Notes under the pieces: model-generated
Told to the model about the DNA's origin: nothing
The model's input: only the letters and a program-made list of their open reading frames with translations
The model's database searches: none
NCBI GenBank assembly: GCA_910577155.1
Contig: CAJTMS010000013.1
Span: 1 to 38,932, forward strand
Reading direction: 5' to 3'
Source: an uncultured Mailhella sp.
Lineage (GTDB): Bacteria > Desulfobacterota > Desulfovibrionia > Desulfovibrionales > Desulfovibrionaceae
DNA: 38,932 bases
Position numbers and translations under genes: made by a program
Shown: piece after piece, positions 22,687 through 31,455 of the stretch
Layout of the letters: every line of letters begins with the position of its first letter
Numbering within the stretch: the stretch's first letter is position 1

Positions 22687-22713
22687 ATTATATATTATAA
22701 TGAAAAATGTCAA
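22687..22713 (-). promoter_or_regulatory. Promoter of the methyltransferase gene
   Basis: Minus strand: TTGACA (22713-22708), a 15-bp spacer and TATAAT (22692-22687). Both hexamers are perfect. A second TATAAT overlaps but lies too near the -35. The predicted transcript has a leader of about 28 bases including GGAGG. Confidence 0.65.
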
Positions 22714-22830
22714 TAGTACAACGTGGTTACTGCCAAGAAGAAATAGATAAAATTTGTAAAAACCGTATAAAAAGATTGACACAATGCATATAAAAAGTAA
22801 AAATAATTTTCGCTTATTTTTAAGGATTAA

Positions 22831-22836
22831 TATACT
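22831..22836 (+). promoter_or_regulatory. -10 element of ricT, placed for a leaderless transcript
   Basis: TATACT ends 5 bases before ATG 22842. The context TATACTTTT(T/C)TTATGAAA is nearly the same as that of the siroheme gene. No good -35 was seen 16 to 18 bp upstream, and the nearest AAGG (22822-22825) is too far from the ATG to be a normal ribosome site. Confidence 0.45.
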
Positions 22837-22841
22837 TTTTT

Positions 22842-23972
22842 ATGAAACAATATATCGGTATTCGATGCAGTAAATATGGGCAAGTTCGTATTGGGATTGT
22901 AGATCAGGAGCAAAAGCTTTGTTTTGGGCAGGCTGTTGTTGCTTATAATGATACTTCTATTTTTTTCGGCAGAATTGTCTGGCAGTGTGATTCTCTCAAT
23001 TCTGCTGATTTTCTTTTGAGCAAGACAAACGATAAAAATCAGAGTGAAAACGGGGAAGCGCGGGTTAAAAGCGAACTTTCTGAAAGTATTGATTTTTGTA
23101 AGCCCCAAAATCCTTTTACTATCCGCTTAGCCCATGAAGATGAAATTATACAGGCAACCGAACAGGAAGAACTTGTTGTACAGGCTTTTGATTTTTGTAA
23201 AGCATGTATAAAAGAGCATGGGCTTGAAATGAAGCTTGTAGATGTGGAAGTTTTGCTTGATAAAAGTAAAATGATTTTTTATTTTACAGCACCCACACGT
23301 ATTAATTTTCGGGAACTTGTCAAAGACTTGGTGCGTGAATACAGGACGAGAATTGAACTTCGGCAAATTGGTGTTCGGCACGAAACGCAAATGCTGGGAG
23401 CACTCGGCAACTGCGGCATGGTCATTTGCTGCCGTCGTTACTTGAAAAATTTTGCTCCGGTTACGATTAAAATGGCAAAAGAGCAAAATCTTTTTTTAAA
23501 TCCTGCTAAAATTTCCGGAATTTGCGGGCGTTTGCTTTGCTGTCTGAGCTACGAACAAGATACCTACGATGCGTTTCATAGTTTATCGCCCAAGATTGGA
23601 AAACGGTATACAACCGATAACGGCATGTTAAAAGTTGTTCGGACAAACATGTTTAAAAATATTGTTGTGGTTCTGAATGAGCAGGGACAGGAGCAGGAAA
23701 TAGACGTTGACGAGTGGAAAAATTTAAATCCTGTGAAAGCACAAGGTTTTGACGATTATTCCGAACATGACGAACAAGGCATGTATGGCAGTTACATGCC
23801 TATGGGCAGTGATGAACATTATGGTGAGGATATGGATTTATCAAAGCTTTTAGATGAAGAATATCAGGAAGAAAAGCCCCAGTATAATAAATATGCCCGT
23901 AAATCCAATTATCAGTATCGCAGTAAAGAAAAACTGTATAAACGTGCATCCTTTGATGAAAATCAGGAATAG
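22842..23972 (+). CDS. ricT: PSP1-domain protein (RicT/YaaT-like)
   Basis: A 376-residue cytoplasmic protein. Residues about 85-285 carry the PSP1 domain: the section MKLVDVEVLLDKSKMIFYFTA, then VKDLVREYRTRIELRQIGVR. The cysteine-rich block GALGNCGMVICCRRYL and ISGICGRLLCCLSYE follows, diagnostic of RicT. In Bacillus the RicA-RicF-RicT complex binds iron-sulfur clusters and affects RNA processing and development. RicA and RicF are absent in many Gram-negatives, so the role here is open. The N-terminal 80 residues resemble a small beta domain that is less conserved. The C-terminus (about 305-376) is acidic then basic and probably disordered. It is followed after 8 bp by metG, an arrangement common in this lineage. 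Confidence 0.88.
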   Translation: MKQYIGIRCSKYGQVRIGIVDQEQKLCFGQAVVAYNDTSIFFGRIVWQCDSLNSADFLLSKTNDKNQSENGEARVKSELSESIDFCKPQNPFTIRLAHEDEIIQATEQEELVVQAFDFCKACIKEHGLEMKLVDVEVLLDKSKMIFYFTAPTRINFRELVKDLVREYRTRIELRQIGVRHETQMLGALGNCGMVICCRRYLKNFAPVTIKMAKEQNLFLNPAKISGICGRLLCCLSYEQDTYDAFHSLSPKIGKRYTTDNGMLKVVRTNMFKNIVVVLNEQGQEQEIDVDEWKNLNPVKAQGFDDYSEHDEQGMYGSYMPMGSDEHYGEDMDLSKLLDEEYQEEKPQYNKYARKSNYQYRSKEKLYKRASFDENQE

Positions 23973-23980
23973 GAGAAAAT

Positions 23981-25924
23981 ATGTCTAGTTTTTATATCAC
24001 AACCCCCATTTATTATGTCAATGCCCGCCCTCATTTAGGACATGCCTATACAACTATTATTGCTGATACATTGAAACGTTTTTACGCCCTTCTTGGTATG
24101 GATGCACGCATGCTGACAGGTACGGATGAGCATGGGGATAAAATTGTCAAAGCTGCAGCAAAAGAAAAGAAAAGCCCAAAAGAATTTGTTGACGGTATTT
24201 CCGGTGAATTTGCAGCGCTTTGGAAAGATTTGAAAATCGATTATGATCAGTTTATCCGCACAACCGATGAAGAGCATAAAAAATCTGTCCAAACGCTGCT
24301 CCAAAAAATTTATGATAAGGGCGATATTTATTATGGTGAATACGGCGGGCATTATTGCTTTGGCTGTGAACGTTTTTATACGGAAAAAGAACTGGAAGAC
24401 GGTCTTTGCCCGCAGCATAAAACAAAGCCGGAATATATCAGTGAAAAAAACTATTTCTTTAAAATGTCCAAATATCAGGAATGGTTAAAACAATATATTC
24501 TTGATAATCCTGATTTTATCCGTCCTGAACGGTATAAAAATGAAGTCCTTGCCATGCTGGAAGGCAATGTTCTGGAGGATTTGTGTATTTCCCGTCCAAA
24601 ATCACGTCTGGAATGGGGTATTGAGCTGCCTTTTGACAAAGACTATGTGTGCTATGTATGGTTTGATGCACTTGCAAACTATATTTCTGCTCTGGGATGG
24701 GGAAACAGTGACGATTTAACCAAATTCAATACCTATTGGCCCGGGGAACATTTGGTAGCTAAGGATATTTTGAAACCCCATGGAATTTTCTGGCCTACCA
24801 TGCTTAAAGCTGCTGATTTGCCTGTTTACAAACACTTAAATGTACATGGATATTGGCTTGTTAAAGATACAAAAATGTCAAAGTCCTTGGGCAATGTGGT
24901 TGATCCCCGTTTTGCCGCTGAGCATTTCGGTTTGGATGCCTTTCGGTATTTTCTGCTCCGTGATATGCATTTTGGTTCTGATGCGTCCTATTCCGAGGAA
25001 GCTTTGATTTCTCGGATTAATTCTGATTTAGCAAATGATTTAGGTAACTTATTCAGTCGTGTCCTTTCTATGAATGCAAAATATTTTGCAAAAGAAATTC
25101 CTGCCTTAGGGGAACTTTCCGAAGATGATGAACAAATTTTTGCAAGTGTGGATAATGCGCTGCAAAATTATATTCAACTTTTTAAAGAGGTTCGTTTTTC
25201 ACAAGCGCTGGAAGGTTTGTGGGAGCCTATCCGACTCATGAATAAATATGTTGATAGTCAGGCTCCATGGGCTTTATACAAAGAAGGCAAGCAAGAACGT
25301 TTGGCAACAGTTATCCGTGTGCTGCTGGAAAATATGTATAAAATTGCCGTGATTCTCTATCCTGTCATGCCGGAAAGCAGTAAAAAAATGCAGGCACAGC
25401 TGGGAAAAGAATTTTCCTTCCATGGGAAATTAATGGATGATTTGCTTTCCTGTAAAATTCACCTGCGCACAGGGCAGGCTGTTTCCGAAACTTCCAATTT
25501 ATTCCCTCGGTTAGAAAAACCTGTGGAAGAAAAACAGGCGGGAAAAAAGCAAAATAGTAAAAATGCAAAACAAAACAATGCAAAAGAAGAAAAAACAGAA
25601 ACTGCCTGCATTGAATTTGCGGATTTTCAAAAACTGGATTTGCGGGTTGGCACAATTGTCGCTGCCGAGCAGCATCCTGATGCGGATAAATTGCTGCGTT
25701 TTGAAGTAGATTTAGGAGAAGAAAAACCCCGGCAAATTATTTCGGGCATTGCCGAATTTTATAAGCCTGCCGATTTGGTAGGGCATAAAGTTGTTGTGGC
25801 GGCAAATTTGCCCCCTCGGAAGCTCCGCGGTCTGGTTTCCCACGGCATGATTTTAACGGCGGAAAAAGGGGAACACCTCAGCTTGCTGACCTCTGCTGCT
25901 CCCAATGGTGCGAAAATTTCGTAG
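23981..25924 (+). CDS. metG: Methionyl-tRNA synthetase
   Basis: A 647-residue class I synthetase. HLGH is at residues 18-21, followed by MLTGTDEHGDKI. A zinc knuckle lies around residue 127-147 (CFGC ... CPQH; the fourth ligand is His). KMSKS starts at Lys298. The anticodon-binding helical part covers about 370-510. A linker of Lys/Gln-rich low complexity (about 520-545) leads to a C-terminal EMAP-type tRNA-binding domain (about 548-645; FQKLDLRVGTIVAAEQHPDADKL). That domain promotes dimerisation and tRNA binding. AGGAG precedes the ATG. It is translated 8 bp after ricT; mreB follows 86 bp later with its own promoter. Confidence 0.97.
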   Translation: MSSFYITTPIYYVNARPHLGHAYTTIIADTLKRFYALLGMDARMLTGTDEHGDKIVKAAAKEKKSPKEFVDGISGEFAALWKDLKIDYDQFIRTTDEEHKKSVQTLLQKIYDKGDIYYGEYGGHYCFGCERFYTEKELEDGLCPQHKTKPEYISEKNYFFKMSKYQEWLKQYILDNPDFIRPERYKNEVLAMLEGNVLEDLCISRPKSRLEWGIELPFDKDYVCYVWFDALANYISALGWGNSDDLTKFNTYWPGEHLVAKDILKPHGIFWPTMLKAADLPVYKHLNVHGYWLVKDTKMSKSLGNVVDPRFAAEHFGLDAFRYFLLRDMHFGSDASYSEEALISRINSDLANDLGNLFSRVLSMNAKYFAKEIPALGELSEDDEQIFASVDNALQNYIQLFKEVRFSQALEGLWEPIRLMNKYVDSQAPWALYKEGKQERLATVIRVLLENMYKIAVILYPVMPESSKKMQAQLGKEFSFHGKLMDDLLSCKIHLRTGQAVSETSNLFPRLEKPVEEKQAGKKQNSKNAKQNNAKEEKTETACIEFADFQKLDLRVGTIVAAEQHPDADKLLRFEVDLGEEKPRQIISGIAEFYKPADLVGHKVVVAANLPPRKLRGLVSHGMILTAEKGEHLSLLTSAAPNGAKIS

Positions 25925-25933
25925 AGTATTTTA

Positions 25934-25960
25934 TTGACAATTAAAAAAGATACGTATACT
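25934..25960 (+). promoter_or_regulatory. Promoter of mreB
   Basis: TTGACA (25934-25939), a 15-bp spacer and TATACT (25955-25960). Both hexamers are close to perfect; the spacer is two bases shorter than ideal. It begins 10 bp after the metG stop. Confidence 0.7.
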
Positions 25961-26010
25961 TATTTTTTGGTTAAGTTGTTAAGTTATTGATTAATGAAGT
26001 AGGAATTTAT

Positions 26011-27051
26011 ATGGCAAAAATTTTAGATATGTTGTTGGGCTGCTTTTCAAATGATCTTGCTATTGACCTTGGAACAGCAAATACCTGTGTCTATGTGAAA
26101 GGACATGGTATTGTTTTAAGTGAACCTTCTGTTGTTGCAGTGAAACGTGACAGAAAAGGAAGCAGTCAGGTTATTGCCGTTGGTACTGACGCAAAAAATA
26201 TGCTTGGTAAAGCTCCTAAAAATATTGAACCTATCCGTCCGATGAAAGATGGTGTTATTGCTGATTTTGAAGTAACTGAAGCCATGCTTCGTCATTTTAT
26301 ATCCAAAGTGCATAATCAAAGACGTTTGGTGCGTCCCCGGATTATGATTTGTGTGCCGACAGGCATTACTCAGGTTGAGAAAAGGGCGGTAAAAGAATCA
26401 GCCCTGAGCGCCGGAGCAAGAGAAGTTTATTTGATTGAAGAGCCCATGGCGGCAAGTATTGGTGCAAAGCTCCCTATTCAGGAACCTACTTCCAATATGG
26501 TTGTTGATATTGGCGGGGGAACAACCGAAGTTGCAGTTATCGCCCTTTCCGGTATTGTCTATGCCCGTTCCATCCGTGTTGGCGGTGATAAAATGGACGA
26601 GGCCATTGCAGCCTATATTCGCCGTAAATATAATATGCTCATTGGGGAAATTTCTGCTGAACAAATAAAAATGAAAATCGGCTCTGCCTTTCCGATGGAG
26701 CCGGAGCAGCAGCTGGAAGTAAAGGGACGTGACTTTGTGACCGGCATACCTCATACTATTGTGATTACCAGCGAAGAAATCCGCGTTGCCATTTCTGAAC
26801 AGGTGGAAGCTATTGTTCAGGCTGTGCGTGTTGCCCTTGAGCAAACGCCTGCAGAACTTGCGGCTGATATTGTGGACAGGGGCATTGCTCTTACCGGCGG
26901 CGGAGCGCTCCTTCGAGGTCTTGATGAGCGCCTGCGGCAGGAAACCAATTTACCTATTTTTATTGTTGATGATCCGTTGTCCGCAGTTGTTATGGGAACA
27001 GGCATTGCCCTTGATAATTTAGATTTACTCCATGAAGTTTGTATAGACTAA
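26011..27051 (+). CDS. mreB: Rod-shape-determining protein MreB
   Basis: A 346-residue bacterial actin. It forms short filaments under the inner membrane that guide side-wall peptidoglycan synthesis. The phosphate 1 loop is AIDLGTANTCVYV, the phosphate 2 loop VVDIGGGTTEVAV, and the adenosine section ALTGGGALLRGLDE. The start is ATG 26011 with AGGA at 26001-26004; a longer reading from 25987 has no site. The N-terminus LDMLLGCFSND contains a hydrophobic patch that could help bind membrane. First gene of mreB-mreC-mreD-mrdA-rodA-bactofilin. A terminator-like hairpin separates it from mreC, so mreB should be expressed at a higher level than the membrane proteins. Confidence 0.98.
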   Translation: MAKILDMLLGCFSNDLAIDLGTANTCVYVKGHGIVLSEPSVVAVKRDRKGSSQVIAVGTDAKNMLGKAPKNIEPIRPMKDGVIADFEVTEAMLRHFISKVHNQRRLVRPRIMICVPTGITQVEKRAVKESALSAGAREVYLIEEPMAASIGAKLPIQEPTSNMVVDIGGGTTEVAVIALSGIVYARSIRVGGDKMDEAIAAYIRRKYNMLIGEISAEQIKMKIGSAFPMEPEQQLEVKGRDFVTGIPHTIVITSEEIRVAISEQVEAIVQAVRVALEQTPAELAADIVDRGIALTGGGALLRGLDERLRQETNLPIFIVDDPLSAVVMGTGIALDNLDLLHEVCID

Positions 27052-27066
27052 TAAAAGAAGAGTATG

Positions 27067-27108
27067 ATAAATTCGGGTTAGTATCTTCTAATCCGAATTT
27101 ATTTTTTT
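27067..27108 (+). terminator. Strong hairpin between mreB and mreC (attenuator)
   Basis: ATAAATTCGGGTTAG pairs with CTAATCCGAATTTAT around TATCTT: 15 pairs with one G-U. A six-base T-run follows (27103-27108). The mreC ribosome site begins right after it and mreC starts at 27118. It fits a partially read-through terminator. Confidence 0.8.
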
Positions 27109-27117
27109 AGGTGAGGC

Positions 27118-28077
27118 ATGAATGCAAGACGATTAATTGTTGTTTTTGTATTACTTTTTATGTTCTTTCTTGGAATTTATACATGGAATGAACGGACAAG
27201 CAAACTTGACACTATCAGTACGAATATCGGTTTGGAAGTTGCCGGGTTTGTTGTACGGTCTGTTGTTTATGTTTCAACAACCGTGTCGGATTTTTGGAAT
27301 AATTATATCAGTCTTGTCGGTGTTAATGAAGAAAATAAACACTTAAAAGAAGAACTTTTTAATGCAAAACGTGAGCTGGCTTCTGCAAAAGAAGAAAAAG
27401 CTGAACTTGACCGTTTACGGAAACTGCTCTCCATCGATTATGCTGTTGACTGGAAGGCTGAGGGCGTACGCATTTTGGCATGGCGTCTTGGCGCAAATGA
27501 TTTTTTTGACAGTTTTGTGCTCTCCAAAGGTTTTTTCAGCGGTTCAAAAGTAGGTACTCCCATTATTAATGCGGACGGGCTTATCGGAAGGGTGTTAAAA
27601 GCCGGTCCCTATACTTCCGTTGCACTTTTGCTGACAGATTCCGGGAGCAGTGTTTCTGTTATTACGGAAAACGGCAGAGTTCCGGGGATTGTGCAGGGAA
27701 ATGGGCATAATCAGCTTCTTTCCATGCGTTTTGTCAAAAAAAATGAAGAAGTTAAAGTCGGGGAACGGATACTGACAAGCGGTTTGGACTTAAGTTTCCC
27801 AAAGGGTATTCCTGTCGGGGAAATTGTCAGCGTTGAATCAAGCTCAAATTTTATGTTTGAAATTCAGGTAAGGCCCTTGGTTAATTTTGAAAAACTTGAG
27901 GAAGTTTTGCTTCTGCAAAATCCTTTTGAGCATATTTTGCCGGAAGGCAGTCCTGTTTATTCTCCTAAACCTAATAGTATGTTTTCACCCATGGCAACAC
28001 CGTATCTTGTCCAAAGTGAAGAAAATGATATCGAAAAGGCTTTTGACGAACAAGCTAATGCAAACGGGGCAAATTAG
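27118..28077 (+). CDS. mreC: Rod-shape-determining protein MreC
   Basis: A 319-residue bitopic protein. One N-terminal transmembrane helix (residues about 6-22) is followed by a periplasmic coiled coil (about 65-105; NEENKHLKEELFNAKRELAS). The beta-rich double-barrel part follows, with GTPIINADGLIGRVLKAGPY and LTSGLDLSFPKGIPVGEI, the typical MreC C-terminal sections. The last 40 residues are an unstructured tail. MreC bridges MreB, MreD and the PBP2-RodA pair. GGTGAG lies just before the ATG and right after the hairpin. mreD begins 2 bp after its stop. Confidence 0.95.
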   Translation: MNARRLIVVFVLLFMFFLGIYTWNERTSKLDTISTNIGLEVAGFVVRSVVYVSTTVSDFWNNYISLVGVNEENKHLKEELFNAKRELASAKEEKAELDRLRKLLSIDYAVDWKAEGVRILAWRLGANDFFDSFVLSKGFFSGSKVGTPIINADGLIGRVLKAGPYTSVALLLTDSGSSVSVITENGRVPGIVQGNGHNQLLSMRFVKKNEEVKVGERILTSGLDLSFPKGIPVGEIVSVESSSNFMFEIQVRPLVNFEKLEEVLLLQNPFEHILPEGSPVYSPKPNSMFSPMATPYLVQSEENDIEKAFDEQANANGAN

Positions 28078-28079
28078 CC

Positions 28080-28547
28080 ATGAAAGCGCTCAATGTTCTT
28101 TGGTGGCTTGTATATATTTGTTTTGCTGTTTTTTTGCAGATTTTTAGTGCCGGAGTAGATTTTTTTATTCCTGCTCTTATTGTTGCTCTGCAGGAAAAGA
28201 AAAAAGTGCAGTTTAGCCTTGTGTTTTGCCTTTTTATCCTTATCCAAGAAGGTGTCGGTACCATGCCTTTCGGGAATGTTTTTTTGTGGTATTCGCTGAC
28301 TGTTATTTTCTTTTATGCGTGGCGCTGGTTTTTTGAAGTTGAAAGCCTGATGTTTATTTTGCTTTTGAGTTTTGCTCTTTCTGTTTCTCATTATTTTATT
28401 GTCAGCGTGCTTGCCTCTGTACAAGATATTTATATTGATTATACTGCATTGCAGGATGAGTGTGTTTATCAGATGTTTTTTACACCTGTTTTGTGGCACG
28501 GGATTAGTTATTTAAGAAAAGGTTTCAGAAATGCCGAACAAGATTGA
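28080..28547 (+). CDS. mreD: Rod-shape-determining membrane protein MreD
   Basis: A 155-residue protein with about five transmembrane helices and few conserved residues, as is normal for MreD. The position between mreC and the PBP2 gene makes the call. The helix start NVLWWLVYICFAVFLQIF and the central IQEGVGTMPFGN loop resemble MreD of related bacteria. It is translated 2 bp after mreC, and its end overlaps the start of mrdA by 17 bp, which suggests translational coupling. Confidence 0.8.
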   Translation: MKALNVLWWLVYICFAVFLQIFSAGVDFFIPALIVALQEKKKVQFSLVFCLFILIQEGVGTMPFGNVFLWYSLTVIFFYAWRWFFEVESLMFILLLSFALSVSHYFIVSVLASVQDIYIDYTALQDECVYQMFFTPVLWHGISYLRKGFRNAEQD

Positions 28548-30321
28548 AAGTAAAACCTATGAACCGCCTCGAATGGGATTATTTTTATTGCAATTTCTTA
28601 TTGCACTCTTGTTCGTTATCTTTTGTGCACGGTATTGGTATTTGCAAATCCACAGGGGAGAAGAATTTGTCCGTTTAGCACTGGAGAATAAAACAAAAAT
28701 CGCCCGGGTTGATGCCGCACGCGGGGAAATTTTTGACGTCAATGGCGTTCCCCTTGCAGAAAATTATATTACTTTTGCGATAACAATTGTTCGGGAAGAT
28801 GTCCTTGATGTGTATGCAGCCCTTGCGCAAATCAGTGAATGGACCAACACTCCCTATGAAGAAGTAATTAGTATTTATAATAAAAACAGATCATTAGCAC
28901 GTTCTTTTGATCCTATTATTATTGCAGAAGTTCCTTTTGAAACCATAGCTGCCATACAGGGACAGGTGCACTTATGGCCGGGAATATATGTTATTCCAAA
29001 AGCTCGCAGGCATTATCCCCAGAGAAATACGCTTGCCCATATTATGGGCTATGTCGCTGAAGCGACACAGGAAGAAATTAAAAATGATGAGCGCCTGAGT
29101 TTGGGAGATATTGTCGGACGTCAAGGGCTTGAGTATGTTTTGGAAGACAGACTGCGCGGCGTTAAAGGTATGGATGCCATGGAAGTTGACGTTTTTGGGC
29201 GTTCTTTGCACAGAGAAATTATTAATACTTCTCATTCCGGGCAAAATATTTATTTAAGTATTGATATCGAATTACAAAAAAATATTGAACAGATTATGGG
29301 GGATTACGCAGGGTCTGTTATTGTGATGAATCCTGATACGGGAGCTATTGATGCTCTTGTAACCTTGCCTTCCTATGATAATAATTTGTTTGTTACCGGT
29401 TTTTCTCAAAAAGAGTGGGACGCTGTCCGAAATAATCCAAGACACCCCTTGCAAAACAGAACAATCCAGAGTGTATTTCCGCCTGCTTCCACGTGGAAGC
29501 TTGTTATGGCAGGGGCGCTTTTGGAAAAAGGTATCAGCCCCAAAGATACGGCTTTTTGCAGCGGAGTGTTTAAGTTGGGAAATTCACAGTTTCGGTGCTG
29601 GAGCAAGTTTGGGCATGGTTCTGTTGATTTGAAACATTCCATTATGTATTCCTGCGATGTTTATTATTATGAAAAATCCTTGGAATTGGGTGTTGATTAT
29701 ATTTCTGATTTTGCAAAAAAATGCGGTTTTGGAAGAAGAACAGGAATTGAGTTGCCGCACGAAGCAAGAGGAAATGTGCCGGACAGAGAATGGAAATTAA
29801 AAAACGTCAAAGAACGGTGGCAAAACGGGGATACTGTTAATATGTCCATCGGACAGGGATATTTGCTGGTAACGCCTATACAATTAAGCGTCTATATCAG
29901 CTCTTTGCTCAATGGCGGAAAACTCTTGAAACCACAGCTTATTAAAGATGCGGAACCGGAAATCGTCGGGCATACTCCCATCAGTCCTGAACATTGTAAA
30001 ATGATAGCCGATTATATGTTTGCAACCGCCAATGAACCCCGCGGAACAGCAAGAATTATCAAAACGGAAGGCGTCATTACCGGCGGAAAAACAGGGACTG
30101 CTCAGGTTGTTAAAGTGAAAATGGTCGGTGACAGACGGAAAAAGAACTATGAAATGGATTTTAAAGAACGTGACCACGCTTGGCTTGGGGCATATGCGGA
30201 AAAAGACGGACGCCGTTATGTTATTGTAACCATGCTGGAACATGGAGGCGGTGGTTCTTCCGCTGCCGGTCCGGTCACACGGGATATTATCCGATTATTA
30301 TTTCCCATGGAGAAAAAGTAA
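28531..30321 (+). CDS. mrdA: Penicillin-binding protein 2 (transpeptidase)
   Basis: A 596-residue class B penicillin-binding protein. One transmembrane helix (about 17-37) anchors it, and the body lies in the periplasm. The pedestal domain has VDAARGEIFDVNGVPLAEN and NTLAHIMGYVAE. The transpeptidase active site has the serine in PASTWK (Ser320), SCD (374-376) and KTGT (from Lys520). It cross-links side-wall peptidoglycan with its partner RodA, encoded immediately downstream with a TAATG overlap. Start ATG 28531 lies inside the end of mreD. The second motif is SCD rather than the SxN of many class B enzymes; Ser-x-Asp occurs in PBP2 of related species, so this is not seen as a defect. Confidence 0.96.
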   Translation: MPNKIESKTYEPPRMGLFLLQFLIALLFVIFCARYWYLQIHRGEEFVRLALENKTKIARVDAARGEIFDVNGVPLAENYITFAITIVREDVLDVYAALAQISEWTNTPYEEVISIYNKNRSLARSFDPIIIAEVPFETIAAIQGQVHLWPGIYVIPKARRHYPQRNTLAHIMGYVAEATQEEIKNDERLSLGDIVGRQGLEYVLEDRLRGVKGMDAMEVDVFGRSLHREIINTSHSGQNIYLSIDIELQKNIEQIMGDYAGSVIVMNPDTGAIDALVTLPSYDNNLFVTGFSQKEWDAVRNNPRHPLQNRTIQSVFPPASTWKLVMAGALLEKGISPKDTAFCSGVFKLGNSQFRCWSKFGHGSVDLKHSIMYSCDVYYYEKSLELGVDYISDFAKKCGFGRRTGIELPHEARGNVPDREWKLKNVKERWQNGDTVNMSIGQGYLLVTPIQLSVYISSLLNGGKLLKPQLIKDAEPEIVGHTPISPEHCKMIADYMFATANEPRGTARIIKTEGVITGGKTGTAQVVKVKMVGDRRKKNYEMDFKERDHAWLGAYAEKDGRRYVIVTMLEHGGGGSSAAGPVTRDIIRLLFPMEKK

Positions 30322-31442
30322 TGAGACTTTTTAATATTCCCAATAAAAAAATGTTCCTTGATATGAATTGGGCATTATTTATTTCCACTATCATTCTTTT
30401 TTCTATCGGTTTTGTCAATTTGTACTCAGCAAGCAGTATCCGCTTTGAGGACGGTATTATCCATACGCCTTTTTATGAAAGACAAATAATTTGGGGCGGA
30501 ATTGGTGTTGTTATTCTGTTTGCAGTCGCTCTCATTAACTATAAAGTTTTAGAAACGTTTTCTCTTCCTTTTTATTTGTTTGTGCTGGTTTTGCTTGCAC
30601 TTGTGCCTATAATGGGAAAAACCGTATATGGGGCACAGCGTTGGCTTGATTTGGGCGTTTTCAGCATTCAACCCGGTGAGTTTGCAAAATTTTCTGTTCT
30701 TTTAATGGGAGCAAAATATTTGTCAAAAGACGGTGAAAGTCTGGGCTGGATACAATTATTTAAATTATTAATTATTGGACTTGTGCCCTTTGCGCTTATT
30801 GCAAAACAACCTGATTTGGGAACGGCATTAACCGTGTTATTTTTAATCGGAGGTATGGCTCTTTTTCATGGAATTAAATGGAAAGTTTTGCGTATTTGCT
30901 TGATTATCATTCCTTTATTAATTCCGCTGAGCTGGTTTGCTTTGCATGATTATCAGCAAGAACGGATTAAAACTTTTTTGGATCCGACCCGTGATCCGCG
31001 GGGTGCGGGATATCATATTATCCAATCACAAATTGCTATTGGTTCCGGTCAGCTGACAGGCAAGGGCTTTCAGGAGGGAACACAAAGCCAGCTGCGCTTT
31101 TTGCCGGAGAAACATACGGACTTTGCCGTTGCTGTTCTTGGCGAAGAATGGGGTTTTGTAGGCAGTGTCAGCGTAGTGGTAATTTTTTGCTTTTTTTTAT
31201 TTTCTATTTATAGTACTATCTCTGTTGCAAGAGATCGATTTAGCAGTACGCTCTGTGCAGGGATTTTCTTTTATTTCTTTTGGCAGGTTTTGGTTAACAC
31301 AGGAATGGTGGTAGGACTTATGCCTGTTGTGGGAATCCCGTTGCCGTTCATAAGCTATGGGGGTACTGCCATGGTGGTTAACTGCATTTTTATCGGAATT
31401 GTGCTGAGCGTTTCGATTAATAGATTTGTATTCAAAGCTTAG
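30321..31442 (+). CDS. rodA: Peptidoglycan glycosyltransferase RodA
   Basis: A 373-residue SEDS-family membrane protein with about ten transmembrane helices. It polymerises lipid II into glycan strands. Conserved parts are YSASSIR after helix 1, GAQRWLDLGVFSIQPGEFAK with its key glutamate, KQPDLGTAL (catalytic Asp), and the loop HTDFAVAVLGEEWGF. The C-terminal section is GIPLPFISYGGTAM. The ATG at 30321 shares its A with the mrdA stop, and GGAG lies upstream, so the pair is translationally coupled. A reading from 30180 would add 47 residues inside mrdA with no support. Confidence 0.96.
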   Translation: MRLFNIPNKKMFLDMNWALFISTIILFSIGFVNLYSASSIRFEDGIIHTPFYERQIIWGGIGVVILFAVALINYKVLETFSLPFYLFVLVLLALVPIMGKTVYGAQRWLDLGVFSIQPGEFAKFSVLLMGAKYLSKDGESLGWIQLFKLLIIGLVPFALIAKQPDLGTALTVLFLIGGMALFHGIKWKVLRICLIIIPLLIPLSWFALHDYQQERIKTFLDPTRDPRGAGYHIIQSQIAIGSGQLTGKGFQEGTQSQLRFLPEKHTDFAVAVLGEEWGFVGSVSVVVIFCFFLFSIYSTISVARDRFSSTLCAGIFFYFFWQVLVNTGMVVGLMPVVGIPLPFISYGGTAMVVNCIFIGIVLSVSINRFVFKA

Positions 31443-31455
31443 AGGAGAAAGAATA

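Noticed and set aside
29641..29658. SCD in place of SxN in PBP2 as a loss of activity
   Set aside because: Ser-x-Asp occurs in PBP2 proteins of other bacteria, and the other two catalytic motifs are intact.
30180..30320. 47-residue N-terminal extension of RodA
   Set aside because: It lies wholly within the conserved end of mrdA, and ATG 30321 has a good ribosome site and the normal RodA N-terminus.
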